Shown here piece by piece: positions 43,355-52,204 of a stretch of 64,000 nt of DNA (position 1 is its first letter; every line of letters begins with the position of its first letter). The notes beneath the pieces were generated by a model. That model did not search any database. It was not told where the DNA came from and worked only from the letters and a program-made list of their open reading frames with translations. The translations under genes were made by a program, and so were the position numbers. The stretch is from Marinibacterium profundimaris (GTDB lineage: Bacteria; Pseudomonadota; Alphaproteobacteria; Rhodobacterales; Rhodobacteraceae), in assembly GCF_002210095.1 (NCBI RefSeq), contig NZ_AQQR01000001.1:744001-808000 (forward strand), written 5' to 3'.

Positions 43355-44110
43355 TCAGCCCGCCGCGGCCGTGCTTGGCGGTGCCTGGTCGTCGCCCGGC
43401 GTCTCGGACGAAGAGCCATTGTCGGCGCCCGCATCCTTCGACCCGGCATTTTTCGCCGCGCTGGAGCGCGAGCGGGATCTCGTCGCGGGCTTCGCCTCGG
43501 CCTTGTCGGATTTATCGTCCGACTTGGTCTCGCCGCTGTCGCCCTCGGCCTTCTTCGCCGTGGGTTTCTTGCGCGTGCTGGTGCTGCGCGTGCCCGAGGA
43601 TTTGGACCGGCTCGAGGTCTTTTTCGGTGCGCTTTCCGGGGTTTCCACAAGCCCGCTGTCCGCATCGGCGGTGTCGTCCTGGGACGACATCACGTCGATG
43701 ACATCGGGCTGCGGCGCCTCGGCCGGGTCGGACGACGCGGGGGCGGAGGACCGCCCGCCCGAGCCGTTGGAATCCCGTTCCTGGCGCTCGGCGCGTTCCC
43801 GGTCGCGTTCGGCCTGGCGTTCGCGGTTCTGCCGCTCCTGCTCTTCCCGGCGCTGGTCCTGCTCGCGCTGCGCTTCGCTCAGCAAGCGCAGGTAATGCTC
43901 GGCGTGCTGCTGAAAGTTCTCGGCAGCAACGCGGTCATTACCCAGCTGGGCATCGCGGGCAAGCTGGTTGTATTTCTCTATGATCTGTTGCGGGGTGCCG
44001 CGCACCTTGCCTTCGGGGCCCGAGCTGTCGAACACGCGGTTGACAACGTTCCCGCCAGAAGGACGGTTGCGGCTGGATTTTGACCGCGAACGTGATTTGG
44101 ACGATCTCAT
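43355..44110 (-). CDS. DUF4167-domain protein
   Basis: Alphaproteobacterial protein of unknown function, 251 residues. The N-terminus is strongly basic (MRSSKSRSRSKSSRNRP), followed by the compact DUF4167 core at about 20-80: NRVFDSSGPEGKVRGTP, QQIIEKYNQLARDAQLGNDR, FQQHAEHYLRLLSE. A charged Arg/Glu/Gln helix (80-112) and a disordered Ser/Lys/Thr-rich tail follow. The basic tracts suggest RNA or nucleic-acid contact, which is inference. Start is ATG 44110. It lies downstream of prmC with a 364-bp gap, in an order I recall from Rhodobacterales and Rhizobiales. Confidence 0.9.
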   Translation of the reverse strand: MRSSKSRSRSKSSRNRPSGGNVVNRVFDSSGPEGKVRGTPQQIIEKYNQLARDAQLGNDRVAAENFQQHAEHYLRLLSEAQREQDQRREEQERQNRERQAERDRERAERQERDSNGSGGRSSAPASSDPAEAPQPDVIDVMSSQDDTADADSGLVETPESAPKKTSSRSKSSGTRSTSTRKKPTAKKAEGDSGETKSDDKSDKAEAKPATRSRSRSSAAKNAGSKDAGADNGSSSETPGDDQAPPSTAAAG

Positions 44111-44474
44111 CTATATGCTGTCAATTTTTTTCTACCGTGTGTCGACCCGCTTCGCGCCTCGCGCGCTCTGAGTGTTCCAGGTCGACGACTTGTTGGCTTG
44201 GCGTTGCGCGGGAGCGTAGGAAGCATCCAGCGCAGCAACATCCCCGACTAAGCATGTCCCGGCGGCCGAAACAAGTCCCCCATGGCCACAATCCGGCCTT
44301 TTCCTTTCAAATCGGCGTATTTTCCGGTGTCGACCTCGGGTAAACTGGCCCCAAAAGGCCGCTCAATTCCCGGCAACGGGCGTGATTGTTTCGACGGAGT
44401 CGCGGGGTTTCCGGGCCGGGACTGCGGCGCAGTCTTCGCGGCACGCAGGCTTGCAGGGTCGCGCTTGGGGGCAT
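44111..44474. other. 364-bp gap between prmC and the DUF4167 gene
   Basis: On the minus strand the end nearest the DUF4167 gene has an A-run followed by TTGACAGCATATAG, a likely promoter or leader just before the start codon. A 44-codon open frame (44121-44255, minus) has no recognisable family and is not called. The rest has ordinary GC content with no hairpin or repeat that I could recognise. Confidence 0.45.
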
Positions 44475-45311
44475 TCAGCCCAGGCCGCAGGCCCGGATCA
44501 CCCGGTCGCGCCCGTCGAGGTCGGGCAGGATCTCGACCTCTCCGAAACCGGCGTCGAGACAGATCTCGGCCACCGACTCTCCCTGGGTCGGGCCGATTTC
44601 CATGATCAGGCGGCCGCCGACGGCCAGGTGTCCGGCCGCATCGGCGCAGATCGCGCGGTAGGCCCCAAGCCCGTCGCCGCCATCGGTCAGCGCCATGCCG
44701 GGTTCGTGGTCGCGCACCTCGGGCGCCAGATCGGACATTTCCGACCGCGCGATATAGGGCGGATTCGACACGATCAGGTCAAAGCGCCCGTCGACATGGG
44801 AAAACCAGTCCGACACGACGATCCGCGCGCGTTCCTGCACGCGGTGCAGCACCGCGTTGGCGCTGGCCTGCAGGCAGGCGGCCTCGCTCAGGTCCACGCC
44901 CATGCCGCGCGACGCGGGGCGTTCGGCCAGCAGCGTGACCAGGATACAGCCCGACCCGGTCCCGAGATCCAGCACCTTGTCATAGGGTTCGGCCAGCGCC
45001 GCCTCGATCAGCGCCTCGGTCTCGGGGCGCGGATCCAGCACGTCGCGGCTGATCTTGAAGCGGCGGCCGTAGAAGGCGCGTTCGCCCACCAGGTGCGACA
45101 CCGGCACCCGGACCGAGCGCAGGGCGATCAGCCGGTCGTAGCGCTCGGCGATTTCGGGCTCCAGGTCCTCGGGGGCGATCAGGGTGACGCGCGCGGCTTC
45201 GATCCGGGCAGCATGGGCCAGCAGCAGCCGGGCATCGCGCGCCGGATCCTGCACGCCGGCGGCGCGCAGCCGCGCGGTGGCGGTGGCCATGGCTTCGGCG
45301 GCCGTGGTCAT
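44475..45311 (-). CDS. prmC: Release-factor glutamine N5-methyltransferase
   Basis: Methylates the glutamine of the GGQ motif in release factors RF1 and RF2. The 278-residue protein has the helical N-terminal domain to about residue 75, [14 protein letters not shown], the SAM motif [10 protein letters not shown], and the catalytic SNPPYIA near residue 182. The start overlaps the prfA stop by four bases (ATGA), so enzyme and substrate are translated together. Confidence 0.96.
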   Translation of the reverse strand: MTTAAEAMATATARLRAAGVQDPARDARLLLAHAARIEAARVTLIAPEDLEPEIAERYDRLIALRSVRVPVSHLVGERAFYGRRFKISRDVLDPRPETEALIEAALAEPYDKVLDLGTGSGCILVTLLAERPASRGMGVDLSEAACLQASANAVLHRVQERARIVVSDWFSHVDGRFDLIVSNPPYIARSEMSDLAPEVRDHEPGMALTDGGDGLGAYRAICADAAGHLAVGGRLIMEIGPTQGESVAEICLDAGFGEVEILPDLDGRDRVIRACGLG

Positions 45312-46357
45312 GTGCCCATCTCCGCCATGCGCCGCGCCTGGTCGTCGGCGATCAGCGCGTCGATCACCTCGTCCAGGTCGCCGCCCATCACCTGGTCAAG
45401 CTTGTAGAGCGTCAGGTTGATGCGATGGTCCGTCATCCGGCCCTGCGGGAAATTGTAGGTCCGAATCCGTTCCGACCGGTCCCCGGTGCCCACCTGCGCC
45501 GCCCGGTCGGCGGAGCGTTCGGAGGCCAGCCGCTGGCGTTCCCGGTCATAAAGCCGCGCGCGCAGCACCTGCATCGCCAGCTCGCGGTTGCGATGCTGCG
45601 ATTTCTCGGAGCTGGTGACGACGATCCCGGTGGGAATATGGGTGATCCGCACGGCGCTGTCGGTTGTGTTCACGTGCTGCCCGCCGGCGCCGGAGGCGCG
45701 CATCGTGTCGATCCGGATGTCCGCGGGGGCGATGTCGATATCCACGGCCTGCGCCTCGGGCAGGACCGCGACGGTCGCGGCCGAGGTATGGATGCGCCCG
45801 CCGCTTTCGGTCGACGGCACGCGCTGCACCCGGTGCACGCCGCTTTCGAACTTCAGCCGGGCAAAGACCCCCTCGCCCTTCACATGGGCGGTCATTTCCT
45901 TGATCCCGCCCAGCTCGGTCGCCTGTTCGTCAATGATCTCGAAGGTCCAGCCATGCGCGTCGGCATAGCGTTGATACATGCGCAGCAGATCCGCGGCGAA
46001 CAGCGCGGCCTCGTCCCCGCCGGTGCCCGGCCGGATTTCCAGCATGGCGGGCCGCGCGTCGGCGGCGTCCTTCGGCAGAAGGGCCACCTGCAACGCCTTT
46101 TCAAGCTTCGGCAGCTTCGCGCGCAGGATCGGCAGCTCTTCCTCGGCGAGCGCCTTCATGTCGGGATCGTCCAGCAGCGCCTCGGCCTCTTCCAGGTCTT
46201 CGCGCAGCCCGCGCCACAGGGTGATCTGTTCGACCACGGGCTTCAGCTCGGAATACTCGCGGGCCATTTCGACGATATCGCCGGACCCGTCGGCCATGGC
46301 GGCCTCGAGATACTGGAACCGCTGGGAAATCTGTTCAAGACGTTCTTCCGGGATCAT
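45308..46357 (-). CDS. prfA: Peptide chain release factor 1
   Basis: Reads UAA and UAG stop codons. The 349-residue protein has the codon-recognition P-x-T motif (PST at 181-183; usually PAT), and GAGGQHV with GGQ at 225-227, the residue modified by PrmC. I start at ATG 46357 (MIPEERLEQ), with AGAGAA upstream; an in-frame ATG 18 bases earlier has no ribosome site. First gene of the prfA-prmC pair, divergent from a small secreted protein gene. Confidence 0.97.
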   Translation of the reverse strand: MIPEERLEQISQRFQYLEAAMADGSGDIVEMAREYSELKPVVEQITLWRGLREDLEEAEALLDDPDMKALAEEELPILRAKLPKLEKALQVALLPKDAADARPAMLEIRPGTGGDEAALFAADLLRMYQRYADAHGWTFEIIDEQATELGGIKEMTAHVKGEGVFARLKFESGVHRVQRVPSTESGGRIHTSAATVAVLPEAQAVDIDIAPADIRIDTMRASGAGGQHVNTTDSAVRITHIPTGIVVTSSEKSQHRNRELAMQVLRARLYDRERQRLASERSADRAAQVGTGDRSERIRTYNFPQGRMTDHRINLTLYKLDQVMGGDLDEVIDALIADDQARRMAEMGT

Positions 46358-46418
46358 TGACGTTCTCTGTGCCATCGCCGGGCTTTGGTCAAGGGCTCGC
46401 CCGTGGTAGCGTTCCGTC

Positions 46419-46739
46419 ATGAAGATTTCATGTGCGATCCTGCTTGGCGTGCTTGTCGCGGGGCCCCTGGCCGCCGACGTGACCGGGCCGGGCGGCAAGA
46501 AGATCGATTGCTATTGCACCGATCAAAGCGGTGGCCGGATCGAGCTGGGCGAGATGATCTGCCTGCATGTCGACGGCACGATCTTTACCGCGCAATGCCA
46601 GATGTCGCTGAACGTACCGATGTGGCGCAAGGTGCAGGACGGCTGCACCACCGCGCGGCTGACCGCACCGATGTCAAAGCCGATATCAAAGCCGGGCGAT
46701 CCACCCGTCGACCCTGGCCTTGTTGACGCCAAGATCTGA
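46419..46739 (+). CDS. Small secreted cysteine-containing protein
   Basis: Hypothetical protein of 106 residues with a Sec signal peptide ([19 protein letters not shown]). The mature part contains five cysteines, starting with a CYC pair ([12 protein letters not shown]), then [14 protein letters not shown] and DGCTTAR, which suggests disulphide bonds in the periplasm. I recognise no known family. The start ATG 46419 gives the signal peptide directly. Its last 54 bases overlap the end of the opposite-strand DUF1499 gene; the tail ([15 protein letters not shown]) looks unstructured. Confidence 0.7.
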   Translation: MKISCAILLGVLVAGPLAADVTGPGGKKIDCYCTDQSGGRIELGEMICLHVDGTIFTAQCQMSLNVPMWRKVQDGCTTARLTAPMSKPISKPGDPPVDPGLVDAKI

Positions 46740-47093
46740 CGACCCGAAGCGCTGGCGTGCGTAGATCAGCAGCGTGTCGCCGTCCTGCTTCGCCGTGGTG
46801 TAGTCGGGAAAGCCCCAAAACTTGGACCGGGTGATGAAGGTCATCATCCCCTCGCCCACCGATCCGGCCAAAAGCACGGTGCGCGGCGTGGCCAGCGCCA
46901 CCTCGGCCAGCCGGGCCAGGCCTTCGGGGCCGGTGGGCACCACCCGTTCGACGCCGTTGGCCATGTCGGTGTCACGGGTGACATCCGGCATGTCGTGCCA
47001 GACGGCGGGATCGCTGGGCGCGAGGCGGACATAGCCGACCACGATGGCCAGCACGGCGATGATGATGATGAAAACCATGAGGTATCTTGCCAT
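46686..47093 (-). CDS. DUF1499-family protein
   Basis: Protein of 135 residues with one N-terminal membrane helix (YLMVFIIIIAVLAIVVGYVRL). The DUF1499 core follows: ERVVPTGPEGLARLAEVALA, TRSKFWGFPDYTTAKQDGD and [20 protein letters not shown]. The function is unknown; the family is common in alphaproteobacteria and plants. Start ATG 47093. Convergent and overlapping with the small secreted protein; 55 bp downstream of the first agmatinase-like gene. Confidence 0.88.
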   Translation of the reverse strand: MARYLMVFIIIIAVLAIVVGYVRLAPSDPAVWHDMPDVTRDTDMANGVERVVPTGPEGLARLAEVALATPRTVLLAGSVGEGMMTFITRSKFWGFPDYTTAKQDGDTLLIYARQRFGSSDLGVNKARVDGWIARL

Positions 47094-47148
47094 TGGTCTG
47101 ACTGGTTGTCCGTTTCCGGTCCGCCAGTCGCAGGTCGCCGGCAGGATG

Positions 47149-48096
47149 TTATCTGTAGGTCACTCCCGGCAGGACGCAGAGCAGTTCGAACAACAGGTTT
47201 GCGGCCGTCAAAGCGGTATTGCCCGACGGATCGTAGGGTGGCGACACTTCGACCATGTCGCATCCCACGATGTTCAAACCACGCAGCGCGCGGATCAGTT
47301 CCATCGCCTGTGCCGTCGTCAGCCCCCCGATCTCGGGCGTGCCGGTGCCCGGCGCATAGGCCGGATCAAGACTGTCGATATCATAGGAGACGTAAACCGG
47401 AGCTTCCCCGATGTCGCGGCGTATCTCCGCACCCAGGGGCGACAGCGACCTGTGCCAAAGCTCGGGGGCCACGAACTGCTGGAATCCCCAGCCCTGTGCC
47501 TCGGTGAAATCGGTGGCGGCGTAGCCGGTGCCGCGCAGGCCGATCTGGTAGGTTTTCCGGGGGTTTATAAGCCCCTCCTCGTAGGCGCGGCGGAACACGG
47601 TGCCATGGGTCTCGCGCTCTCCGAACATCTCGTCGTTGACGTCGGCATGGGCGTCCACATGCACCAGCGCGACCGGCCCGTGACGTTCTGCCACGGCCCG
47701 CAGGATAGGCAGCGTCAGCGAGTGATCGCCGCCGATCGCCATGGGAATCACGCCCGACGACAGGATCATCGCATAGCTTTCGCGGATGATTCGCAGGCTG
47801 TCGGGAAGCGAGAAGGTGTTGATCGCGAGATCCCCGATATCGGCCACGTTCAGGCTGTCGAACGGCGCGGCGCCGGACTGGATATTGTAGGGCCGAATCA
47901 TCGCGCTTTCGGCGCGCACCTGTTTGGGCCCGAACCGCGTGCCCGACCGCCACGAGGTGCCGATATCCATCGGAATGCCCAGGATCGCCACGTCGACCCC
48001 CTCCAGCACGCCGGCCTGGGGCAGCCGCATGAAGGTGTTCGGCCCCGAGAACCGGGCCAGGTCGTTGCCGGAGATCGGTTGGTTCGGTGTACTCAT
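47149..48096 (-). CDS. Agmatinase/ureohydrolase-family protein (second of pair)
   Basis: Manganese enzyme that splits a guanidino compound to urea and an amine; 315 residues. The metal-binding motifs are GGDHSLTLP, VHVDAHADV, and SYDIDSLDPAYAPGTGTPE. The start is ATG 48096 overlapping the upstream stop by four bases; a codon five residues earlier is possible. Substrates in the family include agmatine, guanidinobutyrate and guanidinopropionate. Side-by-side paralogues suggest different substrates. It may connect with the polyamine-type uptake genes, but they are 37 kb apart. Confidence 0.88.
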   Translation of the reverse strand: MSTPNQPISGNDLARFSGPNTFMRLPQAGVLEGVDVAILGIPMDIGTSWRSGTRFGPKQVRAESAMIRPYNIQSGAAPFDSLNVADIGDLAINTFSLPDSLRIIRESYAMILSSGVIPMAIGGDHSLTLPILRAVAERHGPVALVHVDAHADVNDEMFGERETHGTVFRRAYEEGLINPRKTYQIGLRGTGYAATDFTEAQGWGFQQFVAPELWHRSLSPLGAEIRRDIGEAPVYVSYDIDSLDPAYAPGTGTPEIGGLTTAQAMELIRALRGLNIVGCDMVEVSPPYDPSGNTALTAANLLFELLCVLPGVTYR

Positions 48097-49055
48097 GTGC
48101 GCGCGTTCCATCCCAGAAGGCAGATGATCTCGACCGCCACATGGGCGCCGGCGATCGCCGTGGCCCCGGTGGTGTCGAAGGGGGGCGAGACCTCGACCAC
48201 GTCGCCGCCCTTGATGTTGATGCCGGCCAGGTCGCGCAGCAGGATCGCCGCCTGCCCCGAGCTGAGCCCGCCCCAGACCGGCGTGCCGGTGCCGGGCGCG
48301 AAGGCCGGGTCGAGCCCGTCGATGTCGAAGGTCAGGTAGACGGGTCGGTCGCCGACGATCTCCTTCGCCGCCTTCGCAATATCCGAGGGGCCGCGCTCAT
48401 GCACGCTGCGCGCGTCGAAGGTGGGCACGCCCAGATTGTCGGGGTTGTGGGTCCGGATGCCGATCTGGACCGAGGTCGCAGGGTCGATATAGCCGCATTT
48501 GACCGCCTTGTAGAACATCGTCCCGTGGTCGATCCGGGACATGTCGTCATCGGCCCAGGTGTCGGAATGGGCGTCGATATGGATCAGCGAGAGCGGCCCG
48601 TATTTTTCGTGCATCGCCCGCAGGATCGGGAAGCTGACGTAATGGTCCCCGCCCAGCACCACGGGCGCCGCACCGGCCTGCAAGATCGTTCTGACATGAT
48701 TTGTCAGAGCGTCAGGAAAGGCCGGAACATTGGCATAATCGAACGCCAGGTCGCCGTAATCCACGATCGCCAGCTCGGAAAACGGGTCATAGCCCCAGCC
48801 ATGCGGCGCATCCGGCGCCTGCAGGGCCGAAGCCTCGCGGATCGCGCGGGGCCCCAGGCGCGTGCCGGGCCTGTTGGTGACGGCCTGGTCGAAAGGCACG
48901 CCCGTCACGGCAACATCCACCCCGGACAGATCCTTGCTGTAGCGTCGCCGCATGAACGAGGTCGCCCCGCCAAAGGTGTTCTCGAACGACGGGCCTTTCA
49001 GATCGTCGCGGGTGAAGGCCTGATCGACCTGGTGCTTTGCGTCTTCCAAGCTCAT
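48093..49055 (-). CDS. Agmatinase/ureohydrolase-family protein (first of pair)
   Basis: Ureohydrolase of 320 residues with the motifs GGDHYVSFP, IHIDAHSDT and TFDIDGLDPAFAPGTGTP. An N-terminal segment with FENTFGGATSFMRRRYSKDL resembles agmatinases of the SpeB type, so agmatine to putrescine plus urea is the default activity. Start ATG 49055. Overlaps the downstream paralogue by four bases (ATGA). A perfect inverted repeat TCTGACA-TGATT-TGTCAGA lies within the gene at 48690-48708. It is followed upstream, 53 bp away, by the M20 amidohydrolase on the same strand. Confidence 0.9.
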   Translation of the reverse strand: MSLEDAKHQVDQAFTRDDLKGPSFENTFGGATSFMRRRYSKDLSGVDVAVTGVPFDQAVTNRPGTRLGPRAIREASALQAPDAPHGWGYDPFSELAIVDYGDLAFDYANVPAFPDALTNHVRTILQAGAAPVVLGGDHYVSFPILRAMHEKYGPLSLIHIDAHSDTWADDDMSRIDHGTMFYKAVKCGYIDPATSVQIGIRTHNPDNLGVPTFDARSVHERGPSDIAKAAKEIVGDRPVYLTFDIDGLDPAFAPGTGTPVWGGLSSGQAAILLRDLAGINIKGGDVVEVSPPFDTTGATAIAGAHVAVEIICLLGWNART

Positions 49056-49108
49056 GTCACGGATGCCTCTTCATCTGTCGGGGAATGGCGGATCGGAACG
49101 GTGCCGAG

Positions 49109-50272
49109 TCAGGCCGCCGGCTGCGCCCGCTCGACGAGCCGGGCGAAAAACGAGGCGCCCACCGGCGCCACCGCGTCGTTGAAATCATATTCGGGGTGAT
49201 GCAACCCGGCGCCGCTTCCCTGCCCGAGGAACAGGTAGGCCCCCGGCCGGGCCTGCAGCATATAGGCGAAGTCCTCGGCGCCCATTTCGCGCCCGGCCTC
49301 GGCCTCGACCTGCGCGGCGCCCGAAACCTCGCGCGCCACCTCGGCGGCAAAGGCAACGCGGCCCGGGTCATTCACCGTGGCCGGGTAGCCCATGACATAG
49401 TCGAACTCGGCCTCCACCTCGAAGCTGGCGGCATGGCCGGCAACGATGGCCTGCATCCGCCGGCGCACCATGTCCTGCACCTCGGGATCGAAGGTGCGGA
49501 TCGTGCCGTTCATATAGGCCCGGGCGGGGATCACGTTGTCGGTTGTACCGGCGTGGATCTGGGTGATCGAGATCACCAGATCATCGCGCGCGGCGACATT
49601 GCGGCTGACGATGGTCTGGAAGGCCTGGCCGATCGCCATGGCCGCGACGATCGGATCGCGCGTCTCCTGCGGCATGGCCCCGTGACCTCCGACGCCCTTC
49701 AGGTGCAGCTCGAACGTGTCGACCGCCGCCATGATCGGCCCCGGCGTGGTGCAGAAACTCCCCTCCGGCAGGCCCGGCGCGTTGTGCAGCCCATAGACCT
49801 CGTCGATCCCGAAACGTTCCATGATGCCCTCGCGCACCATGACATCGGCGCCGCCGCCGTTCTCTTCGGCCGGCTGAAAGATCAGCGCCACACGGCCCGA
49901 GAAATTCCGCGTCTCGGCCAGGTATTTCGCGGCGCCTAGCAGCATGGTGGAATGGCCGTCATGGCCGCAGGCATGCATCCGTCCGGGATGGTTGGAGGCA
50001 TGGGCCGCGCCCGTGGCCTCCTCGATCGCCAGGGCGTCGAAATCGGCGCGCAGGCCGATGCAGGGCCCCGGCCCCTGCCCTTCGATGATCGCAACGATTC
50101 CAGTCTGCGCGATGCCCTCGTGAATCTCGTCCACGCCGAAGTCGCGCAGACGCGCGGCCAGGAAGGCCGCCGTCAGCGGACAGTCGAAGCCCAGTTCGGG
50201 GATGCGATGCAAATGCCGGCGCCAGGCTGTCATCTCCGCGGCGAAATCGGCAATTCTGTTGACAACAGGCAT
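49109..50272 (-). CDS. M20-family amidohydrolase (hippurate hydrolase-like)
   Basis: Zinc-dependent hydrolase of N-acyl amino acids, 387 residues. The metal-binding segments are MHACGHDGHSTMLLGAAKYL and FQPAEENGGGADVM; the dimerisation domain starts with VDTFELHLKGVGGHGAMP. A final HHPEYDFND is conserved. It is of the hippuricase/IAA-amino-acid hydrolase class (HipO). Start ATG 50272 (MPVVNRIADF). Same strand and 53 bp upstream of the agmatinase pair, so probably one operon for nitrogen compounds. Divergent from mazG. Confidence 0.9.
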   Translation of the reverse strand: MPVVNRIADFAAEMTAWRRHLHRIPELGFDCPLTAAFLAARLRDFGVDEIHEGIAQTGIVAIIEGQGPGPCIGLRADFDALAIEEATGAAHASNHPGRMHACGHDGHSTMLLGAAKYLAETRNFSGRVALIFQPAEENGGGADVMVREGIMERFGIDEVYGLHNAPGLPEGSFCTTPGPIMAAVDTFELHLKGVGGHGAMPQETRDPIVAAMAIGQAFQTIVSRNVAARDDLVISITQIHAGTTDNVIPARAYMNGTIRTFDPEVQDMVRRRMQAIVAGHAASFEVEAEFDYVMGYPATVNDPGRVAFAAEVAREVSGAAQVEAEAGREMGAEDFAYMLQARPGAYLFLGQGSGAGLHHPEYDFNDAVAPVGASFFARLVERAQPAA

Positions 50273-50336
50273 GGCATTTGTCCCTCGGGCGGCGCTAGGA
50301 ATGGGCGCATCTGACACCGAACCGAAGGCCGCCGCA

Positions 50337-51206
50337 ATGCCCGATGACGCCCCGCACCCCAGGCCCGATGCCGCGCCCACCGAGGAGCTGATCCACGACC
50401 GCGACGCCGGGATCGAGCGGCTGCTGGAGATCATGCGCCGCCTGCGCGACCCCGAAACCGGCTGCCCGTGGGACATCGAACAAAGCTACGCCACCATCGC
50501 CCCCTACACGATCGAGGAGGCCTACGAGGTCGCCGACGCCGTGGAACGCGGCGCCATGGACGAGCTGGAGGGCGAGCTGGGCGACCTGCTGCTGCAGGCG
50601 GTCTATTTCGCGCAGATGGGCGCCGAGGACGGGCATTTCACCTTTCAGTCGGTGGTGCGCAGGGTCGCCGACAAGATGGTCGCGCGCCATCCGCATGTCT
50701 TCGGCAATGAAAGCCGCGACAAATCCGCCGAGCAGCAGACCCGCGACTGGGAAACGATCAAGGCCGCCGAACGGGCGGGCAATGCACAGAAGGGTGCGCT
50801 GGACGGGGTGGCGGTGCACCTGCCTGCCCTGCTGCGCGCGCTGAAGCTGCAGAAACGCGCCGCCCGCGTCGGCTTTGACTGGGCCGATACCGGCGACGTG
50901 CTGGCCAAGATCACCGAAGAGGCCGCCGAGCTGGCCGAGGCCCGCGATACAATGGGCCCCGACGAGATCGAGGATGAATTCGGCGATCTGCTCTTCGTCA
51001 TGGTCAACCTCGGCCGCCACCTGGGCCTGGATCCGGAAGCCGCCCTGCGCCGGACCAACGCCAAGTTCACCCGCCGCTTCGAGGCCGTCGAGGCGCGGCT
51101 CGCCGAACGCGGCCGCAGCCCGGCGACCAGCGATCTGGCCGAGATGGACGCGCTGTGGGATGCGGTGAAGGCACAGGAGAAAGCGGCGAAGGCCTCCCGG
51201 GGCTGA
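50337..51206 (+). CDS. mazG: Nucleoside triphosphate pyrophosphohydrolase MazG
   Basis: Removes pyrophosphate from NTPs and thus clears abnormal nucleotides or lowers ppGpp. The 289-residue protein has two MazG domains. The first starts LEIMRRLRDPETGCPWDIEQ with the metal-binding EEAYEVADAVE and ELGDLLLQ; the second has ITEEAAELAEAR and EDEFGDLLFVMVNLGRHL. I choose ATG 50337 (MPDDAPHP), with GAAGG eight bases upstream; ATG 50301 is an alternative. Convergent with the sulfotransferase-like gene. Confidence 0.93.
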   Translation: MPDDAPHPRPDAAPTEELIHDRDAGIERLLEIMRRLRDPETGCPWDIEQSYATIAPYTIEEAYEVADAVERGAMDELEGELGDLLLQAVYFAQMGAEDGHFTFQSVVRRVADKMVARHPHVFGNESRDKSAEQQTRDWETIKAAERAGNAQKGALDGVAVHLPALLRALKLQKRAARVGFDWADTGDVLAKITEEAAELAEARDTMGPDEIEDEFGDLLFVMVNLGRHLGLDPEAALRRTNAKFTRRFEAVEARLAERGRSPATSDLAEMDALWDAVKAQEKAAKASRG

Positions 51207-51216
51207 GCCGCCGGTC

Positions 51217-52095
51217 TCAGGCCATCTCAACCCCGTCCATCGCCGCGATCCGGTCGAGGTCGCGCGCGTAGCGGTCGCGCAGGACGGCCCGGTCGGCCTC
51301 GGTGAACCGGGTGAGCCCGAGGTCATCGCGCTCTTCGGCATATCTCCTGACAACCTCCTGCCATTGCTCGCGGCTCAGCGTCTCACCCGCCCGATACCGG
51401 TCCTGCAGCGCGGTGATCCCCGCATCCGTGGCGCTGAGGTTCAACTGCGCCTCCGGCTCGTTCAGATCCGCGCCCGCAAGGTCTGGCAGGAGCCGTGTCA
51501 GGAGTTCGCGGCTGCTGCCGCGCGCCTCATAGGGCAGCAGCACCATCCGCGCGGGCCTCAGGATCTCGCGCATCTCCGCCATCAGCTCGGGCCAGCCACG
51601 GTCCATGTCCAGGAAACGCGGGGCAAGGGACTGAAAATCCTCGACCTTGTTGTCTTCTGCCCGCTTCCGCCAGGCCGAGGCGAAGATCTCGTCATAAGAG
51701 CGCAGGACGTAGAGCAGGTGCAGTTCCGCGTCCTCCAGCCCCTCGCGCAGGCAGCGAAGGCGCATGGCGGAGGCTGGCAGGAAGCGGCCCTGGAAAAAAT
51801 GGAACATCCGCCCCGGCACGTTCTCTTCCGAGATCACCAGTGCGCGGCCGGGATCGGGGCTGAACTGCTTCACCGCGCCCCGGACCGAGCCCGCGAAACG
51901 CCCCATCCGCGCGCCCTCGTGGCGCGGCGCCGGCAGGCGCAGCCTAAGTTGACCGCCCGGCACGCCGTCGCGGCCGGGATAGGCGACGTCATATCCATGA
52001 GCCTCCAGCACGGCCCGGTTGTCATGCAGACACAGCTGGAAGGAGCTCGACCCGGTCCGATGGGCGCCCGCATGTAGGTAGATCCGCTTGGCCAT
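51217..52095 (-). CDS. Sulfotransferase-like protein
   Basis: Protein of 292 residues beginning AKRIYLHAGAHRTGSSSFQ, which resembles the PAPS 5'-phosphosulfate loop (family form: strand, G-x-x-R-T/S-G-S/T). VISEENVPGRMF, a helix-rich middle, and LLYVLRSYDEIFASAWRKR (similar to the 3'-phosphate-binding R...S segment) support the fold. The acceptor is unknown; cell-surface carbohydrate is common for such bacterial proteins. Start ATG 52095. No neighbouring glycan genes. A kinase-like P-loop protein is an alternative reading. Confidence 0.6.
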   Translation of the reverse strand: MAKRIYLHAGAHRTGSSSFQLCLHDNRAVLEAHGYDVAYPGRDGVPGGQLRLRLPAPRHEGARMGRFAGSVRGAVKQFSPDPGRALVISEENVPGRMFHFFQGRFLPASAMRLRCLREGLEDAELHLLYVLRSYDEIFASAWRKRAEDNKVEDFQSLAPRFLDMDRGWPELMAEMREILRPARMVLLPYEARGSSRELLTRLLPDLAGADLNEPEAQLNLSATDAGITALQDRYRAGETLSREQWQEVVRRYAEERDDLGLTRFTEADRAVLRDRYARDLDRIAAMDGVEMA

Positions 52096-52204
52096 TCCGG
52101 TCCCTTTCAGCGCGACGATGCGCATTTCACCGGGCCGGGGCAATGGCTGCTGGACAATGTGTCCGGGCCTTGTCACTTTCCGACCTCACCGACCCGGAGC
52201 ATCC

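Noticed and set aside
44121-44255. A 44-codon minus-strand open frame before the DUF4167 gene
   Set aside because: It is cysteine-rich at the start and basic later, has no clear ribosome site, and no family is recognised. It may be chance.
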